Below are positions 1 to 7,972 of a stretch of DNA of 33,503 nt, piece after piece. The notes beneath the pieces are model-generated. The model saw only the letters and a list, made by a program, of their open reading frames with translations. It was not told where the DNA came from and did no database searches. The position numbers and the translations under genes are program-made. Positions within the stretch are counted from its first letter, which is position 1, and each line of letters begins with the position of its first letter. The stretch comes from IMCC26077 sp964490435. GTDB taxonomy: Bacteria > Actinomycetota > Actinomycetes > Nanopelagicales > Nanopelagicaceae. The stretch lies in the NCBI GenBank assembly GCA_964490435.1, contig CAZBCF010000014.1:1-33503 (forward strand). Direction: 5' to 3'.

Positions 1-16
1 GATATGGAGACGACCC

Positions 17-2203
17 ATGTCGGGTCACGACACACAAGTTCATTCATCAGAAGCAGTAATCGATAACGGAAAGTTCGGCAAGCGGATCATCCGCTTCGAA
101 ACCGGACGAATCGCTCGCCAAGCAGCAGGCTCAGCAGTAGTCACCCTCGACGAAGACACGATGTTGCTCTCTGCAACCACTGCATCAAAGAATCCGAAGG
201 ATCAATTTGATTTCTTCCCGTTAACAGTTGACGTCGAAGAGCGCATGTATGCGGTCGGACGGATTCCAGGCTCGTTCTTCCGCCGCGAAGGTCGCCCCAG
301 CGAAGATGCGATTCTCACCTGTCGGTTGATTGATCGACCACTTCGCCCCTCATTCGTCAAAGGACTTCGCAATGAAGTCCAGATCGTCGTAACAGTGCTC
401 TCACTTAATCCAGCCCACCTTTACGATGTTGTCGCCATTAATGCTTCATCGATGTCAACTCAACTAGCAGGTTTGCCTTTCTCGGGCCCAATCGGTGGCG
501 TGCGAATTGCACTCATCGATGGGCAATGGGTGGCATTCCCCACGCACTCCGAATTAGAGCGCGCCGTCTTCGACATGGTTGTGGCCGGGCGTATCGCAGG
601 TGACGATGTTGCGATCATGATGGTCGAAGCCGAAGCAACGACTCACACCATCGACCTCATCAAGGGTGGCGCGCAAGCACCAACCGAAGAGATTGTCGGC
701 GCCGGACTCGATGCAGCGAAGCCATTCATCCGCACCCTCTGCGAAGCACAACTAGAGTTGGCCAAGGTCGCAGCGAAACCAACTGCTGAGTTCCCGGTCT
801 ACCTTGAATATCAGAGCGATGCTGCTGAAGCAGTTGCAGCAAAGGTCAAGAGTGAGACAGCGAAAGCGCTCACGATTGTCTCCAAGGCTGATCGCGAGGC
901 AAAGCTTGATGAGATTGAAGCGGGACTTCTCGAAGCTCTAGCAACTGATTTTGAAGGTCGCGAAAAGGAAGTTAAAGCGGCGTTTCGTTCACTTCAGAAG
1001 AAGTTAGTGCGCGAGCGCGTCTTGCGTGAAAAGGTTCGTATCGATGGCCGCGGCCCTCGCGACATCCGTCCCATCACAGCAGAGGTCGAAGTGGTACCAC
1101 GAGTTCATGGCTCTGCGCTCTTCGAGCGTGGTGAAACTCAGATCATGGGAATCACGACGCTCAACATGCTCAAGATGGAGCAACAGCTCGACACGCTCAA
1201 TCCAGAGACCACAAAGCGCTACATGCATAACTACAACTTCCCGCCTTATTCAACGGGTGAAACTGGTCGCGTTGGTTCGCCAAAGCGTCGCGAAATCGGC
1301 CACGGTGCACTCGCAGAGCGGGCATTACTTCCAGTACTCCCAACTCGCGAAGAGTTCCCTTACGCGATTCGCCAAGTTTCGGAGGCTTTTGGATCTAACG
1401 GCTCTACATCGATGGGTTCGGTCTGCGCCTCCACGTTGGCGCTACTCAACGCTGGCGTGCCACTCAAAGCACCAGTGGCCGGTATCGCAATGGGTCTTAT
1501 CTCAGATGATGTTGATGGCAAGACAGAGTACGTAGCAATCACCGACATCCTTGGCGCAGAAGATGCATTTGGCGATATGGATTTTAAGGTCGCCGGAACG
1601 AAAGAATTCGTCACAGCGCTTCAACTTGATACCAAGCTCGATGGTATTCCAGCATCCGTGCTCGCCGGTGCGCTGCTACAGGCAAAGGAAGCTCGACTCA
1701 CCATCCTTGGAATCATGAATAGCGCAATCGATACCCCTGATGAGATGAGCTTGCTCGCACCGCGAATCATCACGGTGAAGATCAACCCAGATCAGATTGG
1801 TGCGGTCATCGGCCCTAAGGGCAAGGTCATCAATGAGATCCAAGATCAGACAGGTGCTGAAATTTCGATTGAGGATGATGGCACCATCTACATCGGGTCG
1901 ACTGAGGGCGCTGCTGCAGAAGCAGCCAAGGCGCGCGTGATGGCTATTGCTAATCCGCACGTACCAACTGTTGGCGAGAAGTACAACGGTACTGTCGTGA
2001 AAATCGCCAATTTCGGAGCCTTCATCACTCTCTACCCAGGCAAGGATGGCCTCCTGCATGTCTCGCAGATTCGCAAGATGCATGGTGGAAAGCGCATCGA
2101 GAACATCGAAGATGTTATGAAAGTCGGCGACCAGATTGAGGTCGTCATCGGTGAGATCGATGAGAAAGGCAAGCTCTCACTCGAGCCTGTCCTTGCTGAA
2201 TAA
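17..2203 (+). CDS. pnp: Polyribonucleotide nucleotidyltransferase (PNPase)
   Basis: 3'-5' phosphorolytic exoribonuclease that degrades and edits RNA in the cytoplasm. In actinomycetes this family has also been linked to guanosine pentaphosphate synthesis. The 728 residues are close to family length and hold the full order of domains: first RNase PH domain (about 15-150), helical linker (about 250-330), second catalytic RNase PH domain (about 345-560), KH domain with the GPKG loop at 599-602, and C-terminal S1 domain (about 653-724, with NFGAFI and GKDGLLHVSQI). The catalytic aspartates in DILGAED (D510, D516) match the E. coli D486/D492 pair as I recall it. The ATG at 17 is preceded by GGAGA at 6-10 with 6 nt spacing. 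The next gene begins 17 nt after the stop. The promoter lies outside the window. Confidence 0.97.
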   Translation: MSGHDTQVHSSEAVIDNGKFGKRIIRFETGRIARQAAGSAVVTLDEDTMLLSATTASKNPKDQFDFFPLTVDVEERMYAVGRIPGSFFRREGRPSEDAILTCRLIDRPLRPSFVKGLRNEVQIVVTVLSLNPAHLYDVVAINASSMSTQLAGLPFSGPIGGVRIALIDGQWVAFPTHSELERAVFDMVVAGRIAGDDVAIMMVEAEATTHTIDLIKGGAQAPTEEIVGAGLDAAKPFIRTLCEAQLELAKVAAKPTAEFPVYLEYQSDAAEAVAAKVKSETAKALTIVSKADREAKLDEIEAGLLEALATDFEGREKEVKAAFRSLQKKLVRERVLREKVRIDGRGPRDIRPITAEVEVVPRVHGSALFERGETQIMGITTLNMLKMEQQLDTLNPETTKRYMHNYNFPPYSTGETGRVGSPKRREIGHGALAERALLPVLPTREEFPYAIRQVSEAFGSNGSTSMGSVCASTLALLNAGVPLKAPVAGIAMGLISDDVDGKTEYVAITDILGAEDAFGDMDFKVAGTKEFVTALQLDTKLDGIPASVLAGALLQAKEARLTILGIMNSAIDTPDEMSLLAPRIITVKINPDQIGAVIGPKGKVINEIQDQTGAEISIEDDGTIYIGSTEGAAAEAAKARVMAIANPHVPTVGEKYNGTVVKIANFGAFITLYPGKDGLLHVSQIRKMHGGKRIENIEDVMKVGDQIEVVIGEIDEKGKLSLEPVLAE

Positions 2204-2220
2204 GCCGAACGTGCATTGAA

Positions 2221-3495
2221 ATGACGGTTTCACGGACAACTCTTCCGTCAGGTCTTCGGATCGTGACGGAGGAGGTGTCCACCGTTCGCAGCGTGGCATT
2301 TGGTATTTGGGCCAACGTGGGTTCGCGCGATGAGAGTCCCAGCGTCGCTGGCGCCTCCCACTTCCTAGAGCATTTGCTCTTCAAAGGAACGAATGCGCGA
2401 AGTGCTCTAGATATATCTGCAGCCATCGATGCGGTAGGTGGTGAGATGAATGCATTCACTGGGAAGGAGTACACCTGCTTCTATGCCCGAGTGATTGACT
2501 CAGATTTTGGAATAGCAGCAGAGGTCATCTGCGACATGATTCGAGATTCAATCATCCGAGGCGAGGATGTCGATTCAGAACGCACAGTGGTGCTCGAAGA
2601 GATTGCCATGCGTGATGATGATCCAAGTGATCTCGTTCATGATCTCTTTGCAGAGACGCTCTACGGTGATGGTCCGATTGGTCGTCCAATTCTCGGCACT
2701 GTCGATTCAATATCCAACATGACTCGTAAATCAGTCCACTCTTACTACAAGAAGAGATATCTGCCAGAAAATCTTGTCGTGGCAGTCGCTGGCAATGTGA
2801 AACATGAGCGCGTTGTCGAACAGGTCACCGAGATGCTTGGCGATTTCCTTAATTCAACTGCGAAGCCAGCGGCTTTACGCCCGGCAACAAAAGTACGAGC
2901 ACAGGGTCTTGGTCAGATTGGTCTGGTTTATCGCAAAAGCGAACAGGCAAACATCTTGCTTGGATTTCCATCAATCGATCGGAGCGATGAACGGCGCTTT
3001 GCCTTATCCGTACTTACTTCAGCACTCGGCGGTGGAATGTCCTCGCGGTTATTCCAAGAGGTTCGTGAGAAGCGCGGCCTCGCATATTCGGTCTACGCCT
3101 CTATGCAACAGTTCGCAGGAGGCGGAATCCTCTCTCTATACGCGGGCTGCAATCCAGAGAAGGCAACTGAAGTCACTGACATCTTCCGAGCCGTACTCGC
3201 ACATGTCATCAGTTCTGGCCTCTCAGACGAGGAACTTGAGCGCGCCAAAGGGCAAGTCGCTGGCTCCATGGTTCTGGGTCAAGAGGACACCGGCTCGCGC
3301 ATGGTTCGAATCGGCAAGAGTGAGTTGGTTTATGGTGAAATTAAGAGTATGGACGAGATTCTGGCTAGCGTGCGCGCGGTAGATCAGAAGGCAATCGGTG
3401 AATTGGCCGATGAGATCTTCACTGCGCAACCGACGCTTGCAGTAGTGGGGCCTTATAAAAAGAGTTCGAAATTTGCAGCGGCGGTAGCGCGATGA
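2221..3495 (+). CDS. pepR: M16-family zinc metallopeptidase (PepR-like)
   Basis: Insulinase/mitochondrial processing peptidase-like zinc protease. The inverted zinc motif HxxEH is present as H47-F-L-E50-H51, and the distal ligand is in VVLEEI (E126 or E127), at the normal spacing of about 75 residues. A second, inactive-type M16 domain follows (about 185-400, with the typical GGGMSSRLFQEVREKRGLAYSV segment). At 424 residues it is the short bacterial two-domain form. It lies 17 nt after pnp and overlaps dapB by 4 nt (ATGA). The pnp-pepR-dapB neighbourhood is conserved in actinobacteria; Rv2782c of M. tuberculosis is the expected orthologue. No Shine-Dalgarno is obvious before the ATG, so translation may depend on coupling to pnp. 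The physiological substrate is unknown. Confidence 0.93.
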   Translation: MTVSRTTLPSGLRIVTEEVSTVRSVAFGIWANVGSRDESPSVAGASHFLEHLLFKGTNARSALDISAAIDAVGGEMNAFTGKEYTCFYARVIDSDFGIAAEVICDMIRDSIIRGEDVDSERTVVLEEIAMRDDDPSDLVHDLFAETLYGDGPIGRPILGTVDSISNMTRKSVHSYYKKRYLPENLVVAVAGNVKHERVVEQVTEMLGDFLNSTAKPAALRPATKVRAQGLGQIGLVYRKSEQANILLGFPSIDRSDERRFALSVLTSALGGGMSSRLFQEVREKRGLAYSVYASMQQFAGGGILSLYAGCNPEKATEVTDIFRAVLAHVISSGLSDEELERAKGQVAGSMVLGQEDTGSRMVRIGKSELVYGEIKSMDEILASVRAVDQKAIGELADEIFTAQPTLAVVGPYKKSSKFAAAVAR

Positions 3496-4259
3496 GCCAT
3501 CCTGTAATCAGAGTGGGCGTCCTTGGTGCGCAAGGAAAAATGGGGAGCACAGTTGTCGATGCCGTGAACAACGCACCAGGCATGGAAATCGTCGCTGCCC
3601 TAGATTTGGGGGATTCGCTCGATGTGCTCGTTGCCAACAAAGCCGAGGTCGTCGTAGATTTCACGACGCCAGCAGCAGTCATGGCACATCTGGAGTTCCT
3701 CATTACTAAGGGAATCCATGCTGTCGTTGGCACCACTGGCTTCGATGATGTTCGGATAGCGACCATCGCTTCACAACTTTCCAAGAATCCTTCAGTCGGA
3801 GTTCTAATCGCACCCAACTTCGGACTCGGCGCCCTGCTTATGATGGAGTTCGCAAAGCAGGCTGCTCCACTCTTTGAGTCGGTGGAGATTATCGAATTGC
3901 ATCATCCCAACAAGGTCGATGCCCCGAGCGGTACCGCTAAACGAACTGCTGAATTAATTGCGAAGGCGCGCAAGGAGGCAAAGAGTGGGCCCATGCCTGA
4001 TGCAACAAAAGAGGCCATCGATGGTGCGCGTGGCGCAAGCGTTAGTGGTGTGCCGATTCACTCGGTACGTGCACGAGGATTCGTCGCTCATCAAGAGGTT
4101 ATCTTCGGCGGATTGGGTGAGACGCTCACGATTCGCCATGATTCTCTGGATCGCCAAAGCTTCATGCCCGGAGTGATCTTGGGGATCACGAAAGTAGTGC
4201 ATACGCCAGGATTAACCTTTGGATTAGAGAATTTTCTTCACTTAAACAACGGGAGGTAG
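3492..4259 (+). CDS. dapB: 4-hydroxy-tetrahydrodipicolinate reductase
   Basis: NAD(P)H-dependent reductase of the diaminopimelate pathway, acting on the DapA product on the way to lysine and peptidoglycan mDAP. The N-terminal Rossmann motif reads GAQGKMG (12-18). The catalytic/substrate segment ELHHPNKVDAPSGTA has H137, H138 and K141, equivalent to E. coli H159/H160/K163, and the GTTG turn of the family is at about 80-83. At 255 residues it is the short actinobacterial form. The ATG overlaps the pepR stop (ATGA), implying coupled translation. The stop codon abuts a strong GGGAGG that serves the next gene. Two more pathway genes, dapA and dapF, lie further along in this window. Confidence 0.96.
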   Translation: MSHPVIRVGVLGAQGKMGSTVVDAVNNAPGMEIVAALDLGDSLDVLVANKAEVVVDFTTPAAVMAHLEFLITKGIHAVVGTTGFDDVRIATIASQLSKNPSVGVLIAPNFGLGALLMMEFAKQAAPLFESVEIIELHHPNKVDAPSGTAKRTAELIAKARKEAKSGPMPDATKEAIDGARGASVSGVPIHSVRARGFVAHQEVIFGGLGETLTIRHDSLDRQSFMPGVILGITKVVHTPGLTFGLENFLHLNNGR

Positions 4260-4265
4260 CCGAAA

Positions 4266-4511
4266 ATGATCACTATGTATAGCGCTGACTGGTGCGGTGA
4301 TTGCCGCAGATCCAAGCGACTTCTCAACGAATTGAATGTCCCTTTCACAATCATCGACGTAGATGCCGACGAGAGCGCTGCCGAGAAAGTAATCGAGATA
4401 AACGGTGGGATGCGCTCGATCCCTGTGATTGTCTTCGACGATGGCACACATCTGACCGAACCAAGTGATGCTACTTTGAAAGAGAAGTTACATGCTCTAG
4501 GGGTGATTTAA
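4266..4511 (+). CDS. Glutaredoxin-fold thiol oxidoreductase (mycoredoxin-like)
   Basis: Small cytoplasmic redox protein of 81 residues with a single thioredoxin/glutaredoxin domain. The active site is W9-C10-G-D-C13-R-R, a dithiol CxxC, followed by the cis-Pro region in MRSIPVIVFDDG. Actinobacterial relatives (mycoredoxin, NrdH-like proteins) use mycothiol or thioredoxin reductase to reduce disulfides. The CGDC signature differs from the CGYC I recall for mycoredoxin-1, so partner and substrate are uncertain. GGGAGG at 4251-4256, overlapping the dapB stop, lies 9 nt before the ATG, one of the clearest ribosome binding sites here. The next gene starts 1 nt after its stop, so it sits in the pnp-pepR-dapB transcription unit. 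Confidence 0.85.
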   Translation: MITMYSADWCGDCRRSKRLLNELNVPFTIIDVDADESAAEKVIEINGGMRSIPVIVFDDGTHLTEPSDATLKEKLHALGVI

Positions 4512-4512
4512 G

Positions 4513-5277
4513 GTGAGATTGCAAGATATGCACGTTTTCGTTACTGGTGGAGCGCAAGGCATCGGAGCCGCCATCGTCAAAGATGCAGCGCTTCAGGGCG
4601 CCCGAGTCAGTTTCGGAGATATCAAAGACGAAGCCGGTGAACGCTACGCTGCTGAACTTCGTGGCGAAGGCCATGCCGCATTCTTCGTTCACTGCGATGT
4701 CGGAAATCTAGAGAGCGTCGAACAAGCACATGCAAAGACAGTTGCCGAGTTCGGCATGGTCAATGGATTAGTGAACAACGCCGGGGTCAACTCAAATGTC
4801 GACCCAGTCGAAATGACTACCGAAGAGTGGGATCGATTTTTCAACATTGATCTGAAATCAGTGTGGCATACCGCGCGTTGTGTACTTCCTGCCATGCGTT
4901 CGGCGCGGAAGGGAGCAATCGTCAACATCGCTTCGATTCATGCGCGAATGACCTATCCAAAGTTCTTTCCTTACGCTGCAGCCAAGTCTGGAGTCATCGG
5001 ACTGACTCGGAACCTTGCGCTCGATGAAGGCGAGTTCAATATCCGCACCAATGCGGTTTCACCGGGATATACCCGCACTCCCATACTCGAAGCGTGGTTC
5101 GAATCAGTCGAACCGGAGCAACGCGCGGCCGCACTCAACCCGCAACCGCTCAAGAGATTTGCCATGCCATCAGAGATCGCCAAAGTAGTCACTTTCTTAC
5201 TTTCAGATGAGGCTAGTTTCGTCAACGGAGCTGATTGGATTGTCGACGGAGGTTTGCACGCACGGTTTGCCTCGTAA
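4513..5277 (+). CDS. Short-chain dehydrogenase/reductase (SDR)
   Basis: Classical SDR oxidoreductase with an NAD(P)-binding Rossmann fold. Visible motifs are TGGAQGIG (T11, G12, G16, G18), NNAG (88-91), catalytic S141, and Y154-x3-K158 in YAAAK. The C-terminal part has VSPGYTRTPI and the closing VNGADWIVDGG typical of the family; 254 residues is the usual length. The start is GTG at 4513, one base after the preceding stop (AAGG just upstream). The substrate cannot be read from the sequence; FabG, sugar and steroid dehydrogenases share these motifs. It is the last gene of the pnp-led plus-strand group and converges with azlD, with only 15 nt between stops and no visible terminator hairpin. Confidence 0.88.
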   Translation: MRLQDMHVFVTGGAQGIGAAIVKDAALQGARVSFGDIKDEAGERYAAELRGEGHAAFFVHCDVGNLESVEQAHAKTVAEFGMVNGLVNNAGVNSNVDPVEMTTEEWDRFFNIDLKSVWHTARCVLPAMRSARKGAIVNIASIHARMTYPKFFPYAAAKSGVIGLTRNLALDEGEFNIRTNAVSPGYTRTPILEAWFESVEPEQRAAALNPQPLKRFAMPSEIAKVVTFLLSDEASFVNGADWIVDGGLHARFAS

Positions 5278-5292
5278 AACTAGAGTGGGCGA

Positions 5293-5592
5293 CTAGAGGT
5301 GATGGAGTAACGCTGATGTGAGCGTTGCTGCAATGAGCATCACTAAGAAATTTGCCCGCAAGTAGAGCGCAATTGCGGCAACTGCTAGCCCTGCTAGGCG
5401 CTGATCGACAACGAGTTCGGACTTCGACCCGAAAGTTTGTACCGCGACCAATCCAGCTAAGAGCGCCGTTGGAATCAAGTCTGCAATCTTGGAGACTCGC
5501 GGATTGGCCAGGACTGATTGTGGAATCGATTGGCCAATGTACTTGAATGCGAAAGCCAGGACGCTGGCACCGATCACAGCGGTCCAGATCAT
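5293..5592 (-). CDS. azlD: AzlD-type branched-chain amino acid export subunit
   Basis: Small membrane protein (99 residues from the chosen start) with three to four hydrophobic segments, including WTAVIGASVLAFAFKYIG, LIPTALLAGLVAVQTF and VAAIALYLRANFLVML. It matches the AzlD family, the small partner of AzlC in branched-chain amino acid efflux. The reading frame is open further upstream (to 5634), but I chose the ATG at 5592 because it overlaps the azlC stop in an ATGA and leaves a protein of normal family length; an ATG at 5604 is the alternative. It is co-transcribed with azlC and sits between the SDR gene and thyX, an insertion relative to the classical actinobacterial order. Confidence 0.85.
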   Translation of the reverse strand: MIWTAVIGASVLAFAFKYIGQSIPQSVLANPRVSKIADLIPTALLAGLVAVQTFGSKSELVVDQRLAGLAVAAIALYLRANFLVMLIAATLTSALLHHL

Positions 5593-6248
5593 GAACGCAC
5601 CCGCCATCCGGCAATAATTGGAATGAGCGCGCACGCGATAATGGGAATCCCGGGCGAGAGTAAGGGTGTGAGCGTCAGCGCTAAAGCGACCGATGCAATC
5701 GCAACTATTCGGGCAGCGTTGTTTTTCAATCGAGGCCAGAGTAACCCCAAGAATGCTGCCGGGATCGTCGCATCAAGACCCCATTGCGCAGGATCGCCGA
5801 GCGCGTTCGCACCAAGTGCGCCGAGCAAGGTCGCGAGATTCCAAAAGAGATAGATGCCGCCACCTGTCAACCAGAAACCCTTCCGTGCATCATCCGCGCT
5901 CTTCTCTTCGTGTGCTAATGCAATTGCAGTTGATTCATCAATCGTGATTTGGGAGGCGAGGATTCGTTTCACACCCTTGACGTGAAGTAGCGGAGCCATT
6001 CGGGCGCCATAAAAACCATTCCGTAGCGCCAATAAAGCGCTTGCGGTGATTGCACTGAGGGCGCCGCCGCCAGCGCCAAGGACTCCGGCAACGGCAAATT
6101 GTGATGCACCACTAAATAAAAGTAGGGAGAGTGCACAGGTCTGCACGATTGATAATCCCGCGGCGACACTAGCAACCCCAAAGGCGGCGCCATATGTGCC
6201 CACTGCAATTGAGATACTTAGGGAGTCACGAATCACGGCGCGAGACAT
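5589..6248 (-). CDS. azlC: AzlC-type branched-chain amino acid exporter
   Basis: Polytopic inner-membrane protein of 219 residues that exports branched-chain amino acids with AzlD. Diagnostic stretches are SISIAVGTYGAAFGVASVAAGLS near the N-terminus, LLLFSGASQFAVAGVLGAGG, LLALRNGFYG and the Q-I-T-I-D-E-S-T motif. The frame stays open to 6362, but those codons overlap thyX and are not family-like, so the start is placed at MSRAVIRDS (ATG at 6248). The upstream gap to thyX is only 38 bp and holds both promoters. A minus-strand -10 TACCCT (6270-6275) with TTCGTT 17 bp further upstream (6293-6298) would give a leader of about 14 nt. Confidence 0.9.
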   Translation of the reverse strand: MSRAVIRDSLSISIAVGTYGAAFGVASVAAGLSIVQTCALSLLLFSGASQFAVAGVLGAGGGALSAITASALLALRNGFYGARMAPLLHVKGVKRILASQITIDESTAIALAHEEKSADDARKGFWLTGGGIYLFWNLATLLGALGANALGDPAQWGLDATIPAAFLGLLWPRLKNNAARIVAIASVALALTLTPLLSPGIPIIACALIPIIAGWRVRS

Positions 6249-6269
6249 ATGCCTATCTTGCCCTATCTC

Positions 6270-6279
6270 AGGGTAGGGT
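6270..6279. promoter_or_regulatory. Overlapping divergent -10 elements for azlC and thyX
   Basis: The plus strand reads TAGGGT at 6274-6279, followed by 7 nt and the thyX GTG. The minus strand reads TACCCT across 6275-6270, about 21 nt before the azlC ATG. The two hexamers share the TA at 6274-6275, so the two genes appear to use back-to-back -10 elements. The thyX -35 region is weak by eye. Confidence 0.5.
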
Positions 6280-6286
6280 CTGACGC

Positions 6287-7021
6287 GTGGCAAACGAAGA
6301 ACGTGAGATGGCGCCGGTATTTCTCGACGATGTAACAGTCGAATTGGTGAAGTCAAGTGCAAGCGATGCTGATGTCATCTGGGCTGCTCGAGTTTCGACG
6401 TCGGGGGAGACCTCACTCGATGAGGTTGGTAAAGACCCCGAACGCTCTGCAGGATTAATTAATTTTCTTGCCCGAGAACGGCACGGCACCCCATTCGAAC
6501 ATACCTCGATGACATTCTTCGTGTCGGCTCCAATCTTCGTCTTTCGAGAGTTCATGCGCCATCGGATTGCCTCGTACAACGAAGAGAGTGGTCGCTATCG
6601 AGAACTTCGCCCCATCTTTTACATACCCGGGAGAAATCGTCCGCTCGTCCAAGTCGGAAAACCCGGCGCATACACCTATGTTGATGGCAGCGATGAGCAA
6701 CATGCGCTCACTGTGTCATCGATGAAGAGCGCGTATCTTGCTGCATATGCTGAATACAAAAAAATGCTCGATGCTGGAGTGGCCCGCGAAGTCGCACGCG
6801 CGGTCCTGCCGGTTGGGCTCTTCTCATCGATGTATGTCACTATGAACGCTCGGGCGTTGATGAATTTCCTCTCACTGCGTACTTCGCGAGAAGGCTCGCA
6901 CTTCCCGAGCTATCCGCAGCGTGAGATCGAGATGGTCGCCGAGAAGATGGAAGCGCACTTCGCGCGCTTGATGCCCTTGACCCATGCCGCGTTCGAGAAA
7001 TCAGGCCGGGTCGCCCCATAG
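6287..7021 (+). CDS. thyX: Flavin-dependent thymidylate synthase
   Basis: FAD- and methylenetetrahydrofolate-dependent methylation of dUMP to dTMP, the ThyA-independent route. The ThyX signature RHRx7S is intact (R91-H92-R93 to S101 in RHRIASYNEES), with the folate/flavin segment GTPFEHTSMTFF just before it and the C-terminal R-x-S-R-E-x-S-H-F-P-like motif (RTSREGSHFPSYPQREI). At 244 residues it has normal length. The GTG at 6287 is chosen because it lies 7 nt after a TAGGGT -10, consistent with a leaderless mRNA; an internal ATG at 6308 is the alternative. thyX followed by dapA, rnj and ftsK matches the mycobacterial order. Confidence 0.96.
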   Translation: MANEEREMAPVFLDDVTVELVKSSASDADVIWAARVSTSGETSLDEVGKDPERSAGLINFLARERHGTPFEHTSMTFFVSAPIFVFREFMRHRIASYNEESGRYRELRPIFYIPGRNRPLVQVGKPGAYTYVDGSDEQHALTVSSMKSAYLAAYAEYKKMLDAGVAREVARAVLPVGLFSSMYVTMNARALMNFLSLRTSREGSHFPSYPQREIEMVAEKMEAHFARLMPLTHAAFEKSGRVAP

Positions 7022-7056
7022 CCACCTCTGGATACGGCCAAGTGCGCCTCACGCGG

Positions 7057-7062
7057 TAGCCT
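7057..7062 (+). promoter_or_regulatory. -10 element of a probable leaderless dapA promoter
   Basis: TAGCCT lies 6 nt before the dapA ATG with no Shine-Dalgarno between them, fitting the TANNNT-N6/7-ATG arrangement of leaderless actinobacterial genes. No good -35 is visible. Confidence 0.4.
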
Positions 7063-7068
7063 TGCCAC

Positions 7069-7959
7069 ATGCAGATTGTGCCCCCGTTTGGTCGGCTTAT
7101 CACCGCCATGGTCACTCCTTTCACGAAGGAGTTAGAGATTGACTGGGCAGGGGTAGAGAAGATTGCTGCACATCTAGTTGCAACCGGGCACGATGGAATT
7201 GTCGTCAACGGCACGACCGGTGAGGCGCCCACCACCAGTGATGAAGAGAAAGTTGAGATCATCAAGGTGGTCAAGAAGGTGGTTGGCCCAAAAATTCATG
7301 TGATCGCTGGCGCAGGCAACAATGAGACCTCGCACAGCGTGATCCAAGGCAAGCAAGCAGAGAGCGCTGGAGCCGATGGGTTGCTCGTCGTGACTCCTTA
7401 TTACAACAAACCACCTCAAAGCGGCGTTGCAGCGCACTTCCGCGCGATTGCCGATGCAACCGGATTGCCTGTGATGATGTACGACATCCCACACCGAACC
7501 GGTATACCCATCGAAAGTGACACCATCGTCTCGCTCTTCGAACATCCACGGATCGTCGCACTCAAAGATGCGAAGGGAAATGTCGCCGAGACCTCTTGGG
7601 TAATCAAACGATCCGGGATTCCAGTCTATTCAGGCGATGACATCCTTAATCTGCCTCTACTCTCCGTTGGTGCAGTTGGATTCGTCTCGGTCTGCGGGCA
7701 TACTGTGGGTAGCAGGCTCCGAGAACTTCTCGATGCGTGGTTTGCTAACAAGAGCGAACGCGCACTTCAACTTCATCAAGAGTTACTTCCGGTCTACACC
7801 GGAACTTTCCGCACGCAAGGTGCAATCCTCACGAAAGCAGCATTGAACTTGATGGGCCTTCCAGGTGGTCATGTGCGTTTACCACTTGTTGATGCAACCA
7901 CTGAGCAGATTGCGCAATTGCGCCGCGATCTGACTGATGGTCGCGTAACGCTCGCATGA
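7069..7959 (+). CDS. dapA: 4-hydroxy-tetrahydrodipicolinate synthase
   Basis: Class I aldolase that condenses pyruvate and aspartate semialdehyde, the first committed step of lysine/mDAP synthesis. The (beta/alpha)8 barrel signatures are present: GRLITAMVTPF at the start, NGTTGE phosphate/substrate loop, PYYNKP with Y111/Y112, catalytic Y138 in YDIPHRTG, and Schiff-base K166 in VALKDAKGN. The length of 296 residues is typical. It lies 47 nt after thyX and 13 nt before rnj. With dapB and dapF in the same window, three steps of the pathway are close together but not in one operon. Confidence 0.97.
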   Translation: MQIVPPFGRLITAMVTPFTKELEIDWAGVEKIAAHLVATGHDGIVVNGTTGEAPTTSDEEKVEIIKVVKKVVGPKIHVIAGAGNNETSHSVIQGKQAESAGADGLLVVTPYYNKPPQSGVAAHFRAIADATGLPVMMYDIPHRTGIPIESDTIVSLFEHPRIVALKDAKGNVAETSWVIKRSGIPVYSGDDILNLPLLSVGAVGFVSVCGHTVGSRLRELLDAWFANKSERALQLHQELLPVYTGTFRTQGAILTKAALNLMGLPGGHVRLPLVDATTEQIAQLRRDLTDGRVTLA

Positions 7960-7972
7960 GAGAGAGAAATGA

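Noticed and set aside
1026..1535. A 169-codon plus-strand frame inside pnp
   Set aside because: Fully nested in a strongly conserved PNPase frame, no ribosome binding site, and composition typical of a shifted frame. The same applies to 2804-3382 within pepR and 18737-19264 opposite recA.
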